Origin: Lepidurus packardi | Taxonomy: Eukaryota; Arthropoda; Branchiopoda; Notostraca; Triopsidae | Assembly: GCA_023053545.1 (NCBI GenBank) | Contig: JAKZAN010000002.1 | Location: 12,334,790-12,398,789 of the forward strand | DNA: 64,000 nt | Direction: 5' to 3' | Shown: piece after piece, positions 22,353 to 31,819 of the stretch | Layout of the letters: each line of letters starts with the position of its first letter | Numbering within the stretch: position 1 is the first letter of the stretch | Notes under the pieces: generated by a model | Databases searched by the model: none | Seen by the model: only the letters and a program-made list of their open reading frames with translations | Told to the model about the DNA's origin: nothing | Translations under genes and position numbers: made by a program

Positions 22353-22889
22353 TCAAAGTAGCGAATCAAGCATTTCTAGTGTATTGGCAAGTAACTTGAT
22401 CCTAAAGGCGACCAGAAACCCTTCCCGTAGTTCGTCTAACTCCAACTTTAAATTCTCCACAATAGCTTTCAGGGCGCAAATCTGTAAAATAGTTGTTAAT
22501 TTATAGAAATCTAAGCCGTACCTAATTATACTCTTGACTCTATATCGTGGAGATTACTGACAAGCTGTTCATTACTACTACTGGGAATTTGGAGTGCTAG
22601 TTCCTTTTGCGAATCTTGCTCGTCAACCTCAGCGATCTTGCTTTCCTTCATAGCATTTGGCAGAGCTGGCTCAATTTCTTCATCAATTTCGGCTTCTGTC
22701 TCCGGCTCTTCTTCCTCATCTTCACTTATATCGACTTCATAGACGAATTCAATTGAAACTGTTACAAAATTTCGTTTGGAAATGGGAGGTTAATGTTTTC
22801 CGTTATTTTTTTTCTATTCTACGGAACTTACGGTTCATTTCGGAGACCTGACATGCGAAACAACATGGTTCTTCTGCGTCTGGAGCCAT
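22353..22889 (-). CDS. Small acidic coiled-coil protein, unrecognised
   Basis: Three exons on the minus strand: 22889-22832, 22758-22532, 22481-22353; phases 1 and 0 match and the product is 137 residues. It begins MAPDAEEPCCFACQVSEMN with a Cys cluster (CCFAC), then has a strongly acidic part with Glu runs at about 29-50, and ends in a predicted helix with leucine heptads (LHDIESRICALKAIVENLKL, ELREGFLVAF, LLANTLEMLDSLL). The layout suggests a small complex subunit or adaptor, but I cannot name it. Its minus-strand AATAAA lies around 22228, inside the SF3B2 3' UTR, so the two transcripts probably overlap. The upstream side faces MED17, now separated by the LTR element. Confidence 0.7.
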
Positions 22890-23500
22890 TGTGTGAACGA
22901 CCACTTTCAGAGATGAAACTACTCTATTTATTTTCGTTGGAGGATGTTGTCGAATTTTTAAAAAAATATATGCGTATATGGATACTAGTCACTCCACAGC
23001 TGCTCTAATGTGACTAGTTTGTTACGAGAGGAAACTCGCCAGTAGTGTTTCGTTGTGCGTTGGCTACGTGAAAAACAAAAACGTTTGCTTCCCTCAAACC
23101 ATTTTCCACGTGATATTTTTCTTGACTTGTTTTTACTAGTAGTGCAAGCGAACCGTCTATCGTAAGCCAATAGGAATCGGAGTATTTCTTCCCTTTCGGG
23201 GTTAAAGTATGTCATACCATTTATAAATACAGCTCGTACCATAAACCCTCTACAAGCGTAACGTATTCGCTAGAAAAACATTTTTTGCGAATCTTTTTTA
23301 CTCTAAGGTACGGCTGAACTAAGTACAGTTAGACGATGTCAGCAAAGTAAGGTATCAGGATTGGGACACATCAGTATAACAAAACAAGAGTAGAGGCGTA
23401 GACAAGGCATGCTTATAACAAGAGTAGAGGCGCAGTAATTGTTAATTACTAACGAAGGGGAAAAATAGCATGAGAAAATAGGTCAGAAGCCAGTACATAT
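22890..23500. other. Upstream region of the coiled-coil gene
   Basis: No gene seen. A 9-bp inverted repeat (ACTAGTCAC, 17-base loop, GTGACTAGT) lies near 22983-23017. A short direct repeat, AACAAGAGTAGAGGCG, occurs twice around 23380-23435. Confidence 0.5.
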
Positions 23501-23731
23501 TGTCGCGTGGGGTTCAATTCTGGTCCTGTATTAATAATTAGTCGTCCGCCTCTTTACACTTCCAATTAACTCGCTTTCTCTCTCAAATCACCCGCGCTCA
23601 CTCACTCCGTACTTTCGCCACGCCTCCACTTCACGTCCATTCTCTCGCTCCCTTGCTCTACGACTCTCTCTCCCAACTTTCTCTCTACTTGCTCGGAGGT
23701 TCGCTAGCGGTTCGACTCGCGAACCGCTACA
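23501..23731 (-). repeat. 3' LTR of the retrotransposon
   Basis: 231 bp, the same as 26860-27090 as far as can be judged by eye. It is rich in CTCTCGCTCC-type pyrimidine runs on the plus strand. A perfect palindromic stem near one end (TAGCGGTTCG and CGAACCGCTA) brackets the CGACTCG centre. Confidence 0.93.
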
Positions 23732-23957
23732 CTCGGCCTTTCCTGACCACATAAATTTTAACAAACCTCTTAAAATTTCCAAAAGACATACACTCAAAGC
23801 AATCGGGACAGTGAAAATACCCAACAAAGAAAAACACCACATTACAAAGGAAAAACTACTACAAAGGCTAGACCTCGTTAAACTACCATTTTACCAACTT
23901 CCCACAAACAAAAGCACGTGCCAAGGTCACTCGTAATACAATTTAGCATCAACCGGT

Positions 23958-25505
23958 TCAACATTCTTCGACGTAGCGCTTAGGAGGCTTCCTTACTCGT
24001 GCAGGAAGGCTCAACGCAATCTCCTTCTTCGCTGTTCCGATGTCGTTACGTCCAGTACTTTTCAACCCTTCTTCCGGCGTCATCCCACCAGAATCCTCTC
24101 TTGTGTTGTCTGGCACTTCGAGTTCTATACCACCGCCGGCTACCTGTTGGACGTCCGTGGCTTCCTCCTGCGCTGGACCTGGCTGTAAATCCCCCGTGTT
24201 ATTTCCCCCATCGTGGCGACGAAGTTTCGGCCACCAATACCGTTGTCGTACGGCTTCGGATTCTCTGGGCGGGAGTTCAGGGTTGATATCCAGTTGCAAC
24301 GGTGACTTGGAGGCGGCATTTCCTTCGGACACGCTTAGGATTACATCGGGTGATCCATTCGTCTCCTTAACTTCGGCCACTGGCATCCCTGGCTTCGTTA
24401 CTCTGAATAGGCGTTGACCGCTTCGGAATTGAATTGGCGACGAACTTAAATTGACCACTGGAATATCTATGAAGCCTTCCTGCACGGCGAGTATGCTCTC
24501 GGGAATCACCCACTCTCTTCTAGATCGAGCGTGACGGACTAACGGAACGACCACCGTCTCCGGAGAACCTCGAGGGGCGTGAACTCGAACGAAAACCATG
24601 GTAGAGGCGGGTAGGGACGTGGTACCGCAGATAGTACAGATGCCTAAGCTCTCCGTGACTGGGTCGAAGCCGGGAGGGGACCAACACGATTCTTCGGGGT
24701 TGGGTTCCACAGAAATATCTGGAAGTACTGTGGGGATTGTAGGCAGCTCTTCCTGTTGACTGACTGGTCCTATTGGTTCGGCGACCGCCACAATACTTTG
24801 GTCCTCGATTTGTTTCAAAACCCACGATTCTTCGGTGTTCAGTTCCACAGAAATATCTGGAAGAACTGTGGGGATTGTAGGTAGTTCTTCCTGTTGGCTG
24901 ACTGGTCCTACTGGTTCGGCGACCGTCCCAGTACCTCCGAATGCCGTGGAATTATTTGTTAAATCCGTCGATAGCTCGACACTTTGGTCCTCGATTTGTT
25001 CCAAAACCCACGATTCTGTCTTCGGTATGTGAAGCCGTTGACTCACGCGCGGGACGGCAATAGTGCTTCTACCCAGTACCATGGCGCCAACGTCATTCCG
25101 CCCCATCCAGTCTACGCCGAGTATAACGGGGAATGGGCAGTGCCGGACCACGATAAATCGGTTGACCGTGTCTACTCCTCCGGCCTTCCACACAACTCGG
25201 AGTTCAAGCGTTCCCATAACCGGCAAATCTTCCTTGGCCGCTCCACAAATATTCGGACCTAAATATGGTTCGATTTGGTCACGAATTCCGCTTATCATGT
25301 CTTCTCGTACTAACGATCGTGCGCCACCCGAATCCACTACTGCTGGTACTCCGTCGATACATCCGCCCAAATGGATGAAGATGAACGGCAAAGTGGTTGG
25401 TCGACTACCCAGAGAAGTTGTCGAAACCACTGGGACGAAAGGGGCTTCTGCGGAAGTTAGGGCCGACCCTGCCCTCCCGGGGCGGCCCGTGGGTTTTCCG
25501 ACCGA
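23958..25505 (-). CDS. Retroelement protease with a fused C-terminal remnant
   Basis: The open frame runs from about 25505 to a stop at 23958, in the -1 frame relative to gag and overlapping its end by about 50 bases; expression probably needs ribosomal frameshifting, though no classic slippery heptamer is clear. An aspartic protease domain is visible: AVVDSGGARSLV (active site with DSG in place of DTG) and PVILGVDWMG. A Gln/Glu/Pro-rich linker follows with an internal duplication, then a segment like those ahead of reverse transcriptase (IQFRSGQRLFRV). The frame passes directly into QRYWWPKLRRH, which resembles the region before the integrase zinc finger, and ends in RVRKPPKRYVEEC. The polymerase and integrase cores are missing at this junction (near 24255). 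Confidence 0.8.
   Translation of the reverse strand, partial: SVGKPTGRPGRAGSALTSAEAPFVPVVSTTSLGSRPTTLPFIFIHLGGCIDGVPAVVDSGGARSLVREDMISGIRDQIEPYLGPNICGAAKEDLPVMGTLELRVVWKAGGVDTVNRFIVVRHCPFPVILGVDWMGRNDVGAMVLGRSTIAVPRVSQRLHIPKTESWVLEQIEDQSVELSTDLTNNSTAFGGTGTVAEPVGPVSQQEELPTIPTVLPDISVELNTEESWVLKQIEDQSIVAVAEPIGPVSQQEELPTIPTVLPDISVEPNPEESCWSPPGFDPVTESLGICTICGTTSLPASTMVFVRVHAPRGSPETVVVPLVRHARSRREWVIPESILAVQEGFIDIPVVNLSSSPIQFRSGQRLFRVTKPGMPVAEVKETNGSPDVILSVSEGNAASKSPLQLDINPELPPRESEAVRQRYWWPKLRRHDGGNNTGDLQPGPAQEEATDVQQVAGGGIELEVPDNTREDSGGMTPEEGLKSTGRNDIGTAKKEIALSLPARVRKPPKRYVEEC
24688..25011 (-). repeat. Tandem duplication inside the protease ORF
   Basis: Two in-frame copies, about 138 bp (24688-24825) and 186 bp (24826-25011). 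The second carries about 48 extra bases. Both encode QQEELPTIPTVLPDISVE and a following ESWVL(E/K)QIEDQS block. Confidence 0.85.
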
Positions 25506-26494
25506 TTACGGTAAGCGGCATCTTGACCCGGACGATTTCCGCTACCATGGTTAAAACCGTCGGAGTTGGGGCAATTACGGCTAAAGTGTCCTCCCCCACA
25601 TTTGTAGCACGTGGAGGCCCTTCGATTTGGACAGTCTCTGGCCAAATGTCCGACTCTGCCGCACTCGAAGCATCCTCTCCTTTCGTTCGGATCTGGCGGA
25701 AAATCAGGTCGGGGCGGGGTCCTGGGGTGGTCTGAAGGCATGGCTGAATGACCGACTCTGGCTAACAAGGTGCGGATCCCCGCGATCAACTCTCCATCGT
25801 GACCAATGCCGCTGGGTGTGCCCGGTACGTTAACGGGCTCTTGTGTGGGGATGCCAGTAATTTCCTCTAGTCGCTGGGCTGCATCGATGAAATCACTGAT
25901 GCTTTTCGCCGGGGAGACCATCAGTGCGGCAGCGTGTTCAGGACGGGCGAGTCCGCGGATCAGGTAGGGGATTATGGCCTCCTCGTTGATGCCTTGGGGG
26001 CACCTCTTGCAAAGGGCGGCCTTCCTGAGGATATAATGTACCACCGGTTCTCCCGCCTCCTGTCGTCGTGACTTCACTAAAGGCAACCACTCTTCCATCG
26101 TCATTTTCTTTTCGAACACCTTCTCCAGCTTGGACCGCCAGTCCGTCCACCGAGTGTGGGTCTGTCCGTCTGTTTCATGCCACGATAGGGCCAATCCTTG
26201 GATTTTGCTAATGGCAATCCTACGCTTAAGCGTGTCGTCCCATCCTTCCGTTTCTGAAGCCATCTTGAAATTTCGCAGCCAGGCGTGTACATCCCCTTCG
26301 CCATCGTAGGTTGGTATGGTAGACGCTGTTTTAGAGATAGGCTTCGTATTACGGGAATGTTGGGCTGCCAAGCTTTTGATCAGTTGATCGTGGTCCGACC
26401 GTTGGGTTGCCACGCTTTGGGTTAGTGCCGACTGTTGGGCTACCAAGCTTTGGGTTAGTGCCGACAGCGTTTTGATTAGCTCTTCGGTGGCCAT
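25457..26494 (-). CDS. Retroelement Gag with two CCHC zinc knuckles
   Basis: 345 residues if started at the ATG at 26494 (MATEELIKTL); the frame is open upstream to 26611 through the repeated leader. A Gln/Ser-rich N-terminal helix precedes a retrotransposon capsid-like domain (TYDGEGDVHAWLRNFKMA, then LSWHETDGQTHTRWTDW and EPVVHYILRKAALC). Two zinc knuckles follow: CFECGRVGHLARDC and CYKCGGGHFSRNC. Gag forms the particle that packages element RNA. The frame has no internal stops, which agrees with a recent insertion. Confidence 0.9.
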   Translation of the reverse strand: MATEELIKTLSALTQSLVAQQSALTQSVATQRSDHDQLIKSLAAQHSRNTKPISKTASTIPTYDGEGDVHAWLRNFKMASETEGWDDTLKRRIAISKIQGLALSWHETDGQTHTRWTDWRSKLEKVFEKKMTMEEWLPLVKSRRQEAGEPVVHYILRKAALCKRCPQGINEEAIIPYLIRGLARPEHAAALMVSPAKSISDFIDAAQRLEEITGIPTQEPVNVPGTPSGIGHDGELIAGIRTLLARVGHSAMPSDHPRTPPRPDFPPDPNERRGCFECGRVGHLARDCPNRRASTCYKCGGGHFSRNCPNSDGFNHGSGNRPGQDAAYRNRSENPRAAPGGQGRP

Positions 26495-26540
26495 TCTGAC
26501 TTGCCCGGGGATAACTCTGCGATATCCGCTTGAGTACCCG

Positions 26541-26684
26541 GTGACGCAACTATGAAATTCGTCAACACTGAAAGTAACCGGCGATATGCACTTGGGTCCG
26601 CAGTGACACAACTATGAAATTCGTCAACAGTGAAACTCGGAACACTGAAACACTGCAACTATGAAATCCTGCAACACTGAAACT
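26541..26684 (-). repeat. Leader repeats of the retrotransposon
   Basis: Three imperfect units (about 26541-26573, 26603-26636 and 26650-26684) share CAACTATGAAAT followed by GTCAACA or GCAACA and CTGAAA (plus-strand reading). They lie between the primer site and gag. Confidence 0.7.
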
Positions 26685-26837
26685 GGACGTTTCATGCGCA
26701 AATTACGTGTCTTTTTTCACAAAATACTGTTTTTTTTTTCACAAAATCAGGTTCTTTCCAACGTGGAATCCAATCACAAACACTCTCCGTCACTGGAAAT
26801 CGTATGACACTTTGATTAATACCACAGGATTGCTGCA

Positions 26838-26857
26838 GAATCCCACTCCTGACACCA
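26838..26857 (-). promoter_or_regulatory. Primer-binding site for tRNA-Leu
   Basis: The 20 plus-strand bases GAATCCCACTCCTGACACCA match the 3' end of animal tRNA-Leu, including the added CCA. On the minus strand they form the primer site two bases inside the 5' LTR. The tRNA identity comes from recollection of tRNA-Leu acceptor ends and should be checked. Confidence 0.75.
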
Positions 26858-26859
26858 AA

Positions 26860-27090
26860 TGTCGCGTGGGGTTCAATTCTGGTCCTGTATTAATAATTAG
26901 TCGTCCGCCTCTTTACACTTCCAATTAACTCGCTTTCTCTCTCAAATCACCCGCGCTCACTCACTCCGTACTTTCGCCACGCCTCCACTTCACGTCCATT
27001 CTCTCGCTCCCTTGCTCTACGACTCTCTCTCCCAACTTTCTCTCTACTTGCTCGGAGGTTCGCTAGCGGTTCGACTCGCGAACCGCTACA
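26860..27090 (-). repeat. 5' LTR of the retrotransposon
   Basis: 231 bp, same sequence as 23501-23731 by eye. It is the promoter-bearing LTR for the minus-strand element and lies about 245 bp from the MED17 start codon, pointing away from MED17. Confidence 0.93.
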
Positions 27091-27335
27091 ATATGATTAA
27101 GCTCATAATCTACGTTAGTAACAAATAAGCATAAAATAATGCGGTCAAACAAAAAGAATGCATTTTCATATCAGCTATTTCAAGTCGCTGGCATGGTAAA
27201 TAAAATCGCCAGTGCCGACCACTTAGAACGCGGCTAACTTGTTCGAAGTTCATGCGCTGTTTGCGACGGAGCGGAATGCGGAGCCTTTAGCATTAAGCTT
27301 TGTTTACTCGTCAGGATAACCCAGAAAATTTGATT

Positions 27336-29859
27336 ATGGAAGATATTGGATTTAGCAGTGCAGTTACTATAAGCGTGGAAGCTCCAGCCGAAAACTTGAT
27401 TCAAGAAATCACCTATGATGGACAAGAAATTTATCAACTGTATGGTAGTTATTCAAATTATTCGTATCTTATAGTGAACATTGCTGTTTTTGTAGGCCCT
27501 TGTCCTTGTCGGAAAACTTGACTAAACTTGCTCACAAGATTGACTGGAGCAAATATGATGAAGGTACCGACACAGTAGAATTTGGTTCGGTATTTGAGAA
27601 AGATGAAGACGACGAAGACGCTAAAAAGCCAGCTTTTCAGCAATCCAGTTGGCCTTGGGATTCTGCTAGAACTAAGCTGAGGTAATTTATTTACAAGATA
27701 CGAACAGCAGTTCAGTAACCACAATTTGTCTGGCATCAGGTTGGCCCTAACAGAAATGTGTGTCTTGTCTGATGTACTTGCAATTGCGAAGGAAAAGCGC
27801 TATATGGTGTTAGATCCTGTACAGCAAGAATCACCTGAATCGAAAGGTCTAGTTCAGCTACTATCCAAGAAAAGAGTAACTGTACTAAGCATTTTAAATT
27901 CGCTTTATTAAACCTGTTGTGCAGGGATTATCGGCCGCTGCTGCCGTTTTGTTAAACGGAGCTGAAAGACTGAAATCTTCACAGAATGAAATGGCAAAGA
28001 ATAAAGGCGTTCAGGATTTTCACTCGGAATTGTTACGCTTAAGACAAAGCTGGCGCTTGAAGAAAGTTGGCAATACCATCTTAGGAGACTTAAGCTATCG
28101 CTCAGGTTTGCGGATTAATCCTGTTTCCAAAGACAAATTCAATACTTAGTAATGTTTTTTAGCCGGTTCGCGCTTCTGGCAATCGGGTGTATTTGAGGTA
28201 TCGAAAGCAGAAGACCGTGTTACCGGAACTACTGCTAGTGCCCCGACTTCGCCGTCAGGCACTATTTCTCATTCTCAGCCTGTTGCACAGTCTGCCCTAA
28301 AAGTGACTATTCCTAGCGAGCTGGACGGCACCGCTTACATCCAAGTTACAATTCAAAAGGGTATTGCATATTCGAGTATTCATTGTGTATAAAACTAAGA
28401 GGAAGCTAACCTAGACCAAGATATTCTTTGCTCCACCCAATTGAGCCAGTTAGCAGCTTCATTGTCACCTTCAAACCCTAACTCGGACCTGCCTTGGCAG
28501 CGAAAATTGGAAGCGGCTCAGAATGTGTTATTTTGCAAAGAATTGTTTGCGCATTTAGCCCGAGAAGCTGTGCAGGCATCAGCTGCGATACCGCACATGG
28601 TAGTTGGCCAGCAAATCACAGCTTCAGTAAAGTTAACCTACTCTTACTTATACTTTTCATTTCTAAATATAATCTTTTGTCATTTCTAAATATAATCAAT
28701 TTCTAAATCTTTCTCTCGTTTTTAGTTGTTTCCTGGAATTCAGATGATGATTGGTCTGGTTCATAGCACTTCTAATGAGAGGAAACCATCACCTGCAGCT
28801 CCACCCAGCTCTAAGTTAGACCATAATCATATTCTGGAACATTCCCTGCATCAGCTGCTCCGTCAGGTGCATTTGCATAACTTGGGTTACCCAGCTCCGC
28901 ATCCCAGCTCTGCCCCGTTGGGCCCAAGCAAAAGGAGACGTATGGCCGGACCTCAGGCGGCTGATCGACACGATCTGCTTCAAATGAGTAAATCGTAAGA
29001 CAATAAAAATGACCATTAAACACGAACAAAGGTGACAAAGGTGGACCCTTGACAATCTTAGTGAAACCGTCCTGGAACAAATTATTGAGCAAGGTCAGCA
29101 CGTGGTGCTAAGATTACGAACAGCTTTCGTTATTGACTCCATTGCCAGAGAAATCCGAGATCCTTTGATAATTTCGCACTGGAATGCCCTTAACTCCCCC
29201 ACACTGTCTTGTGTGAAGATCATTATTATGACTCATGGTTATGACACGCTCTTACGGACAGCTTTAACGCTCCATGTGGGGCACAAGAAACTCAAATGTG
29301 TTTCTCGTGACGGACGAGTGTTACACATGTCGTATGAGCCACAGGAGTTGAGAGATCTCATTTTGTGCCAGGTAAAAGCCAATTTTGAGCTAATTATTTT
29401 ACAGAAGTCACGGATTACTAACTGTCGCTCCAGATATCTCAGCATCAACTTGGAACCGTTCAAATGTTGGCACGCTTTTTGAGTTGGCAGGTTTTAGCCA
29501 ATTCAAATAGCGTAGGCTTGGGTGCAGTAGAACCTTTGGGGAACGCGTCGTCTTGTTTATTAGCATCGCCTAGTGGTACAAGGTAAAGCGAGGCTTTGAA
29601 CGATTGGAATGTTAGAAATGACTTGACATACATCTTATACTTAAGGGTACTGGCGGTGAGATGTGGCCCTCAAGCTCCTCAGCCTAAAGTTTATGTGGCA
29701 AAGTATCCTCGTTCTGATTTCGTGATGGATGACGTGTTACGCGATTCCAAGTGGGAGAATTTAAGTGCCCCCTTCGAGCAAGTGCGCTGGGAGAAAATGG
29801 AAGGAAAGAACTTCTTAAACCGTATTGAATTGCTTATGGCCACCTTAATCAACAATTGA
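27336..29859 (+). CDS. MED17: Mediator complex subunit 17
   Basis: Ten exons: 27336-27439, 27496-27681, 27740-27875, 27925-28105, 28163-28360, 28400-28626, 28726-28994, 29062-29371, 29434-29582, 29646-29859; 657 residues, close to the usual family length. MED17 is a core head-module scaffold of Mediator, linking activators to RNA polymerase II in the nucleus. Matching blocks include [95 protein letters not shown] and [16 protein letters not shown]. The introns are very small (40-100 bp). The gene ends 73 bp from the stop codon of the convergent ODAD1-like gene and has no AATAAA of its own in that gap. Confidence 0.95.
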
Positions 29860-29932
29860 AAACATCAAAGCATTGAAATACAGCATCCATTTTATATCAG
29901 AGGAATTAGATGTGTCTTGTTTTATTCTCGAA

Positions 29933-31819
29933 TCAAGTGGACACTTGAGAGGAGTGACTGCTCAAAGCAAGACGTGCTGAAGGAGGATTAGAATTGTTGG
30001 CGACGTCGCCAGTGCTCGTATCAGAGATTTGGAGGGATCCTTGTAATTGCTGCTCGAGCTCACTGCGGCTCAGCGGTCTCTCCAGCAATCTAGCACTAAG
30101 TCGTACTCTTGGCCTTTGACGGACAGGGTAACTGCTAGTGCTCGATTGCATGGATCCGACCGACAGCGTTGACAGTTGCTTTTTTCGGAGCAATTTGCTG
30201 GACGTCACGCTGCGGGATTGGTGAGATGGGGACATGGAGGAAGTCAAAGATCGAGGCGTGGGCGGAATGCTTCCTTCTAGATTAGACTTTCTTGAAATGT
30301 AACGGAGAACCTTGAGTAGGTCGGAAATTCGGTTATAAAGCAAGTCAACTGCTACTCGCAATTGCATCCCTTGTTGGACGTAGGGAACTTCTGCGTCTGC
30401 AAAAGTAAACATATCAGGAGAGCAGCCTGTCATATCCAACAAACTTTGAATTAACCGGCAGACTTGCTGGATATTGGACGGATCTATTTGCTTCAGGGAC
30501 GCAATTTGCAACGTGTTGCGCAATTTCATGAGAGAATGGTCGGCTTCCGAATGGGGGTAACTGAATGATCGAGGTCGACGGTGTCGTTGCACTAGCTGTA
30601 AAGGTAATGGCTCAATACTTTCTTCCTGTTCCAAGTCGAGTTCTGGAGTGATTTCCTTTGCTTTCTCGCATTCCGGTAACTGATTCTTAGTTTCACTTTC
30701 CTCGGTTCGATGAATATCTACAAGTTTCGTTGCGCCGTCTTGTTTCCATTCTTGGATTTCTTTCTCCAAGATTTCGACCTCTTTAGCTTTCTGGTTGAGC
30801 ATGCTGTAAAGCAAAAAGCTTTCTTCGATTTGTTTGACGTACTGCTCAGCCAAGGTGCGTAGATCCACTTCGTTCATCTCTCGTTTTAGAACAATCTGCC
30901 ATTCTCGATATTCTTCAAAATTCTCTTTTTCCGTCATGGAAGGTTCTTCTTCAATGGGTGCAGAGGGTTTAACCAGACTCGTAGATCGAAGTTGATTTTT
31001 AATCTCCAGAAACCGCCCTAGTTTTTCATCATGACTCAGTAAGCGTTTGTATTCTCGTAACTCTCGTTGTCCTTGCAACCTCGTGGCTTCTAGGCGATCT
31101 TGCAGTAATTTCAGCTTGGCTCGACATTCTTCGCGCTCCAAGAAAGTCGCTGTAGCGTCTTCATAAAGTCTGTCGACAGCTTGGCGTGCACGGTTACGAG
31201 TCTCTTGGAGTTCGTTCAGATTAATGGTGAAATTATCCCTATCCCGCATAAGTTCGTCCAACTCTTTCCGTATGGCGTTATTTCGCACAAGCATTTTGTT
31301 GTATTGCGTGGTGAACTGGTCCAAGCGATTCTCAGCAATGCGTTGGCGCTGGCGTAGCTCGTGGTTAACTGAATTTTCTTTAGCTGGACTGCTTTGGGTT
31401 CGAAATTTAGAGTGCCGGGTTTCTACTTCCTGTAAGGTTTGCTGCATTTTATCACGGCCCACGCGGGTTTCTTTTAATCTCATTTTGGCTTTTAAAAACT
31501 TATCGAGTAAGGATCGTAATCCAGGCGGTTCTTTTTGAGCATTTCTTAAGGCTTGGATTTTGGCTTGCAAGGTTTTGCGTTCATCTTCCAGACGATTCAA
31601 GTCTCTTCGTTGGCGTTCTAGTTCCTGTCGGTCTACCCGTTTCCAGCTTTGCAAATCAAGCTGAGCTTGGCGGAGTTGTCTTTTCAGACGAGTTAATTCG
31701 GCAGCCGCGGCAGCAGCTAGTTCAAGTTCTTCGCGATGTTGTGCAGTTCCGGCCAAAGGTTCATTGGCTACCGAGGCGGACACTTTGCTTCCAGCCTCTA
31801 GGTCGTGATGTGAAGCCAT
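29933..31819 (-). CDS. ODAD1-like outer dynein arm docking protein (CCDC114/CCDC63 family), intronless
   Basis: A single 628-residue frame on the minus strand. It is almost wholly coiled coil from about residue 35 to 390. Blocks fit the ODAD1 family: ELTRLKRQLRQAQLDLQSWK, ENRLDQFTTQYNKMLVRNNA followed by IRKELDELMRDRDNF, FLEREECRAKLKLLQDRLEA, LLSHDEKLGRFLEIKNQLR and YVKQIEESFLLYSMLNQKAK. The C-terminal region (about 430-520) fits the family's distal helical part; the last 110 residues are Ser-rich and low-complexity. The family fixes outer dynein arms to doublet microtubules in motile cilia and flagella. Unlike its many-exon neighbours it has no introns. AATAAA follows the stop codon within about 7 bases on the minus strand. 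Confidence 0.82.
   Translation of the reverse strand: MASHHDLEAGSKVSASVANEPLAGTAQHREELELAAAAAAELTRLKRQLRQAQLDLQSWKRVDRQELERQRRDLNRLEDERKTLQAKIQALRNAQKEPPGLRSLLDKFLKAKMRLKETRVGRDKMQQTLQEVETRHSKFRTQSSPAKENSVNHELRQRQRIAENRLDQFTTQYNKMLVRNNAIRKELDELMRDRDNFTINLNELQETRNRARQAVDRLYEDATATFLEREECRAKLKLLQDRLEATRLQGQRELREYKRLLSHDEKLGRFLEIKNQLRSTSLVKPSAPIEEEPSMTEKENFEEYREWQIVLKREMNEVDLRTLAEQYVKQIEESFLLYSMLNQKAKEVEILEKEIQEWKQDGATKLVDIHRTEESETKNQLPECEKAKEITPELDLEQEESIEPLPLQLVQRHRRPRSFSYPHSEADHSLMKLRNTLQIASLKQIDPSNIQQVCRLIQSLLDMTGCSPDMFTFADAEVPYVQQGMQLRVAVDLLYNRISDLLKVLRYISRKSNLEGSIPPTPRSLTSSMSPSHQSRSVTSSKLLRKKQLSTLSVGSMQSSTSSYPVRQRPRVRLSARLLERPLSRSELEQQLQGSLQISDTSTGDVANNSNPPSARLALSSHSSQVST

Larger units (their letters stand above)
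23501..27090 (-). mobile_element. Ty3-like LTR retrotransposon lacking the RT, RNase H and integrase core
   Basis: A 3,590-bp element transcribed on the minus strand. The two LTRs (231 bp each) look identical by eye, begin TG and end CA, and are flanked by a 4-bp ATAT duplication (23497-23500 and 27091-27094). Order in the sense direction: 5' LTR, tRNA-Leu primer site, leader with repeats, gag with two zinc knuckles, protease in a different frame, a short C-terminal remnant, a weak purine tract (AGGAAAGG) and the 3' LTR. No YxDD reverse transcriptase motif, RNase H or DDE integrase core is present, so movement would need enzymes from a related element. The protease layout and zinc knuckles suggest Ty3/gypsy rather than copia or BEL, with moderate confidence. 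Confidence 0.9.

Noticed and set aside
25063..25735. Plus-strand ORFs across the retroelement
   Set aside because: They are shadows of the gag and protease frames, which carry the zinc knuckles and active-site motifs on the minus strand.
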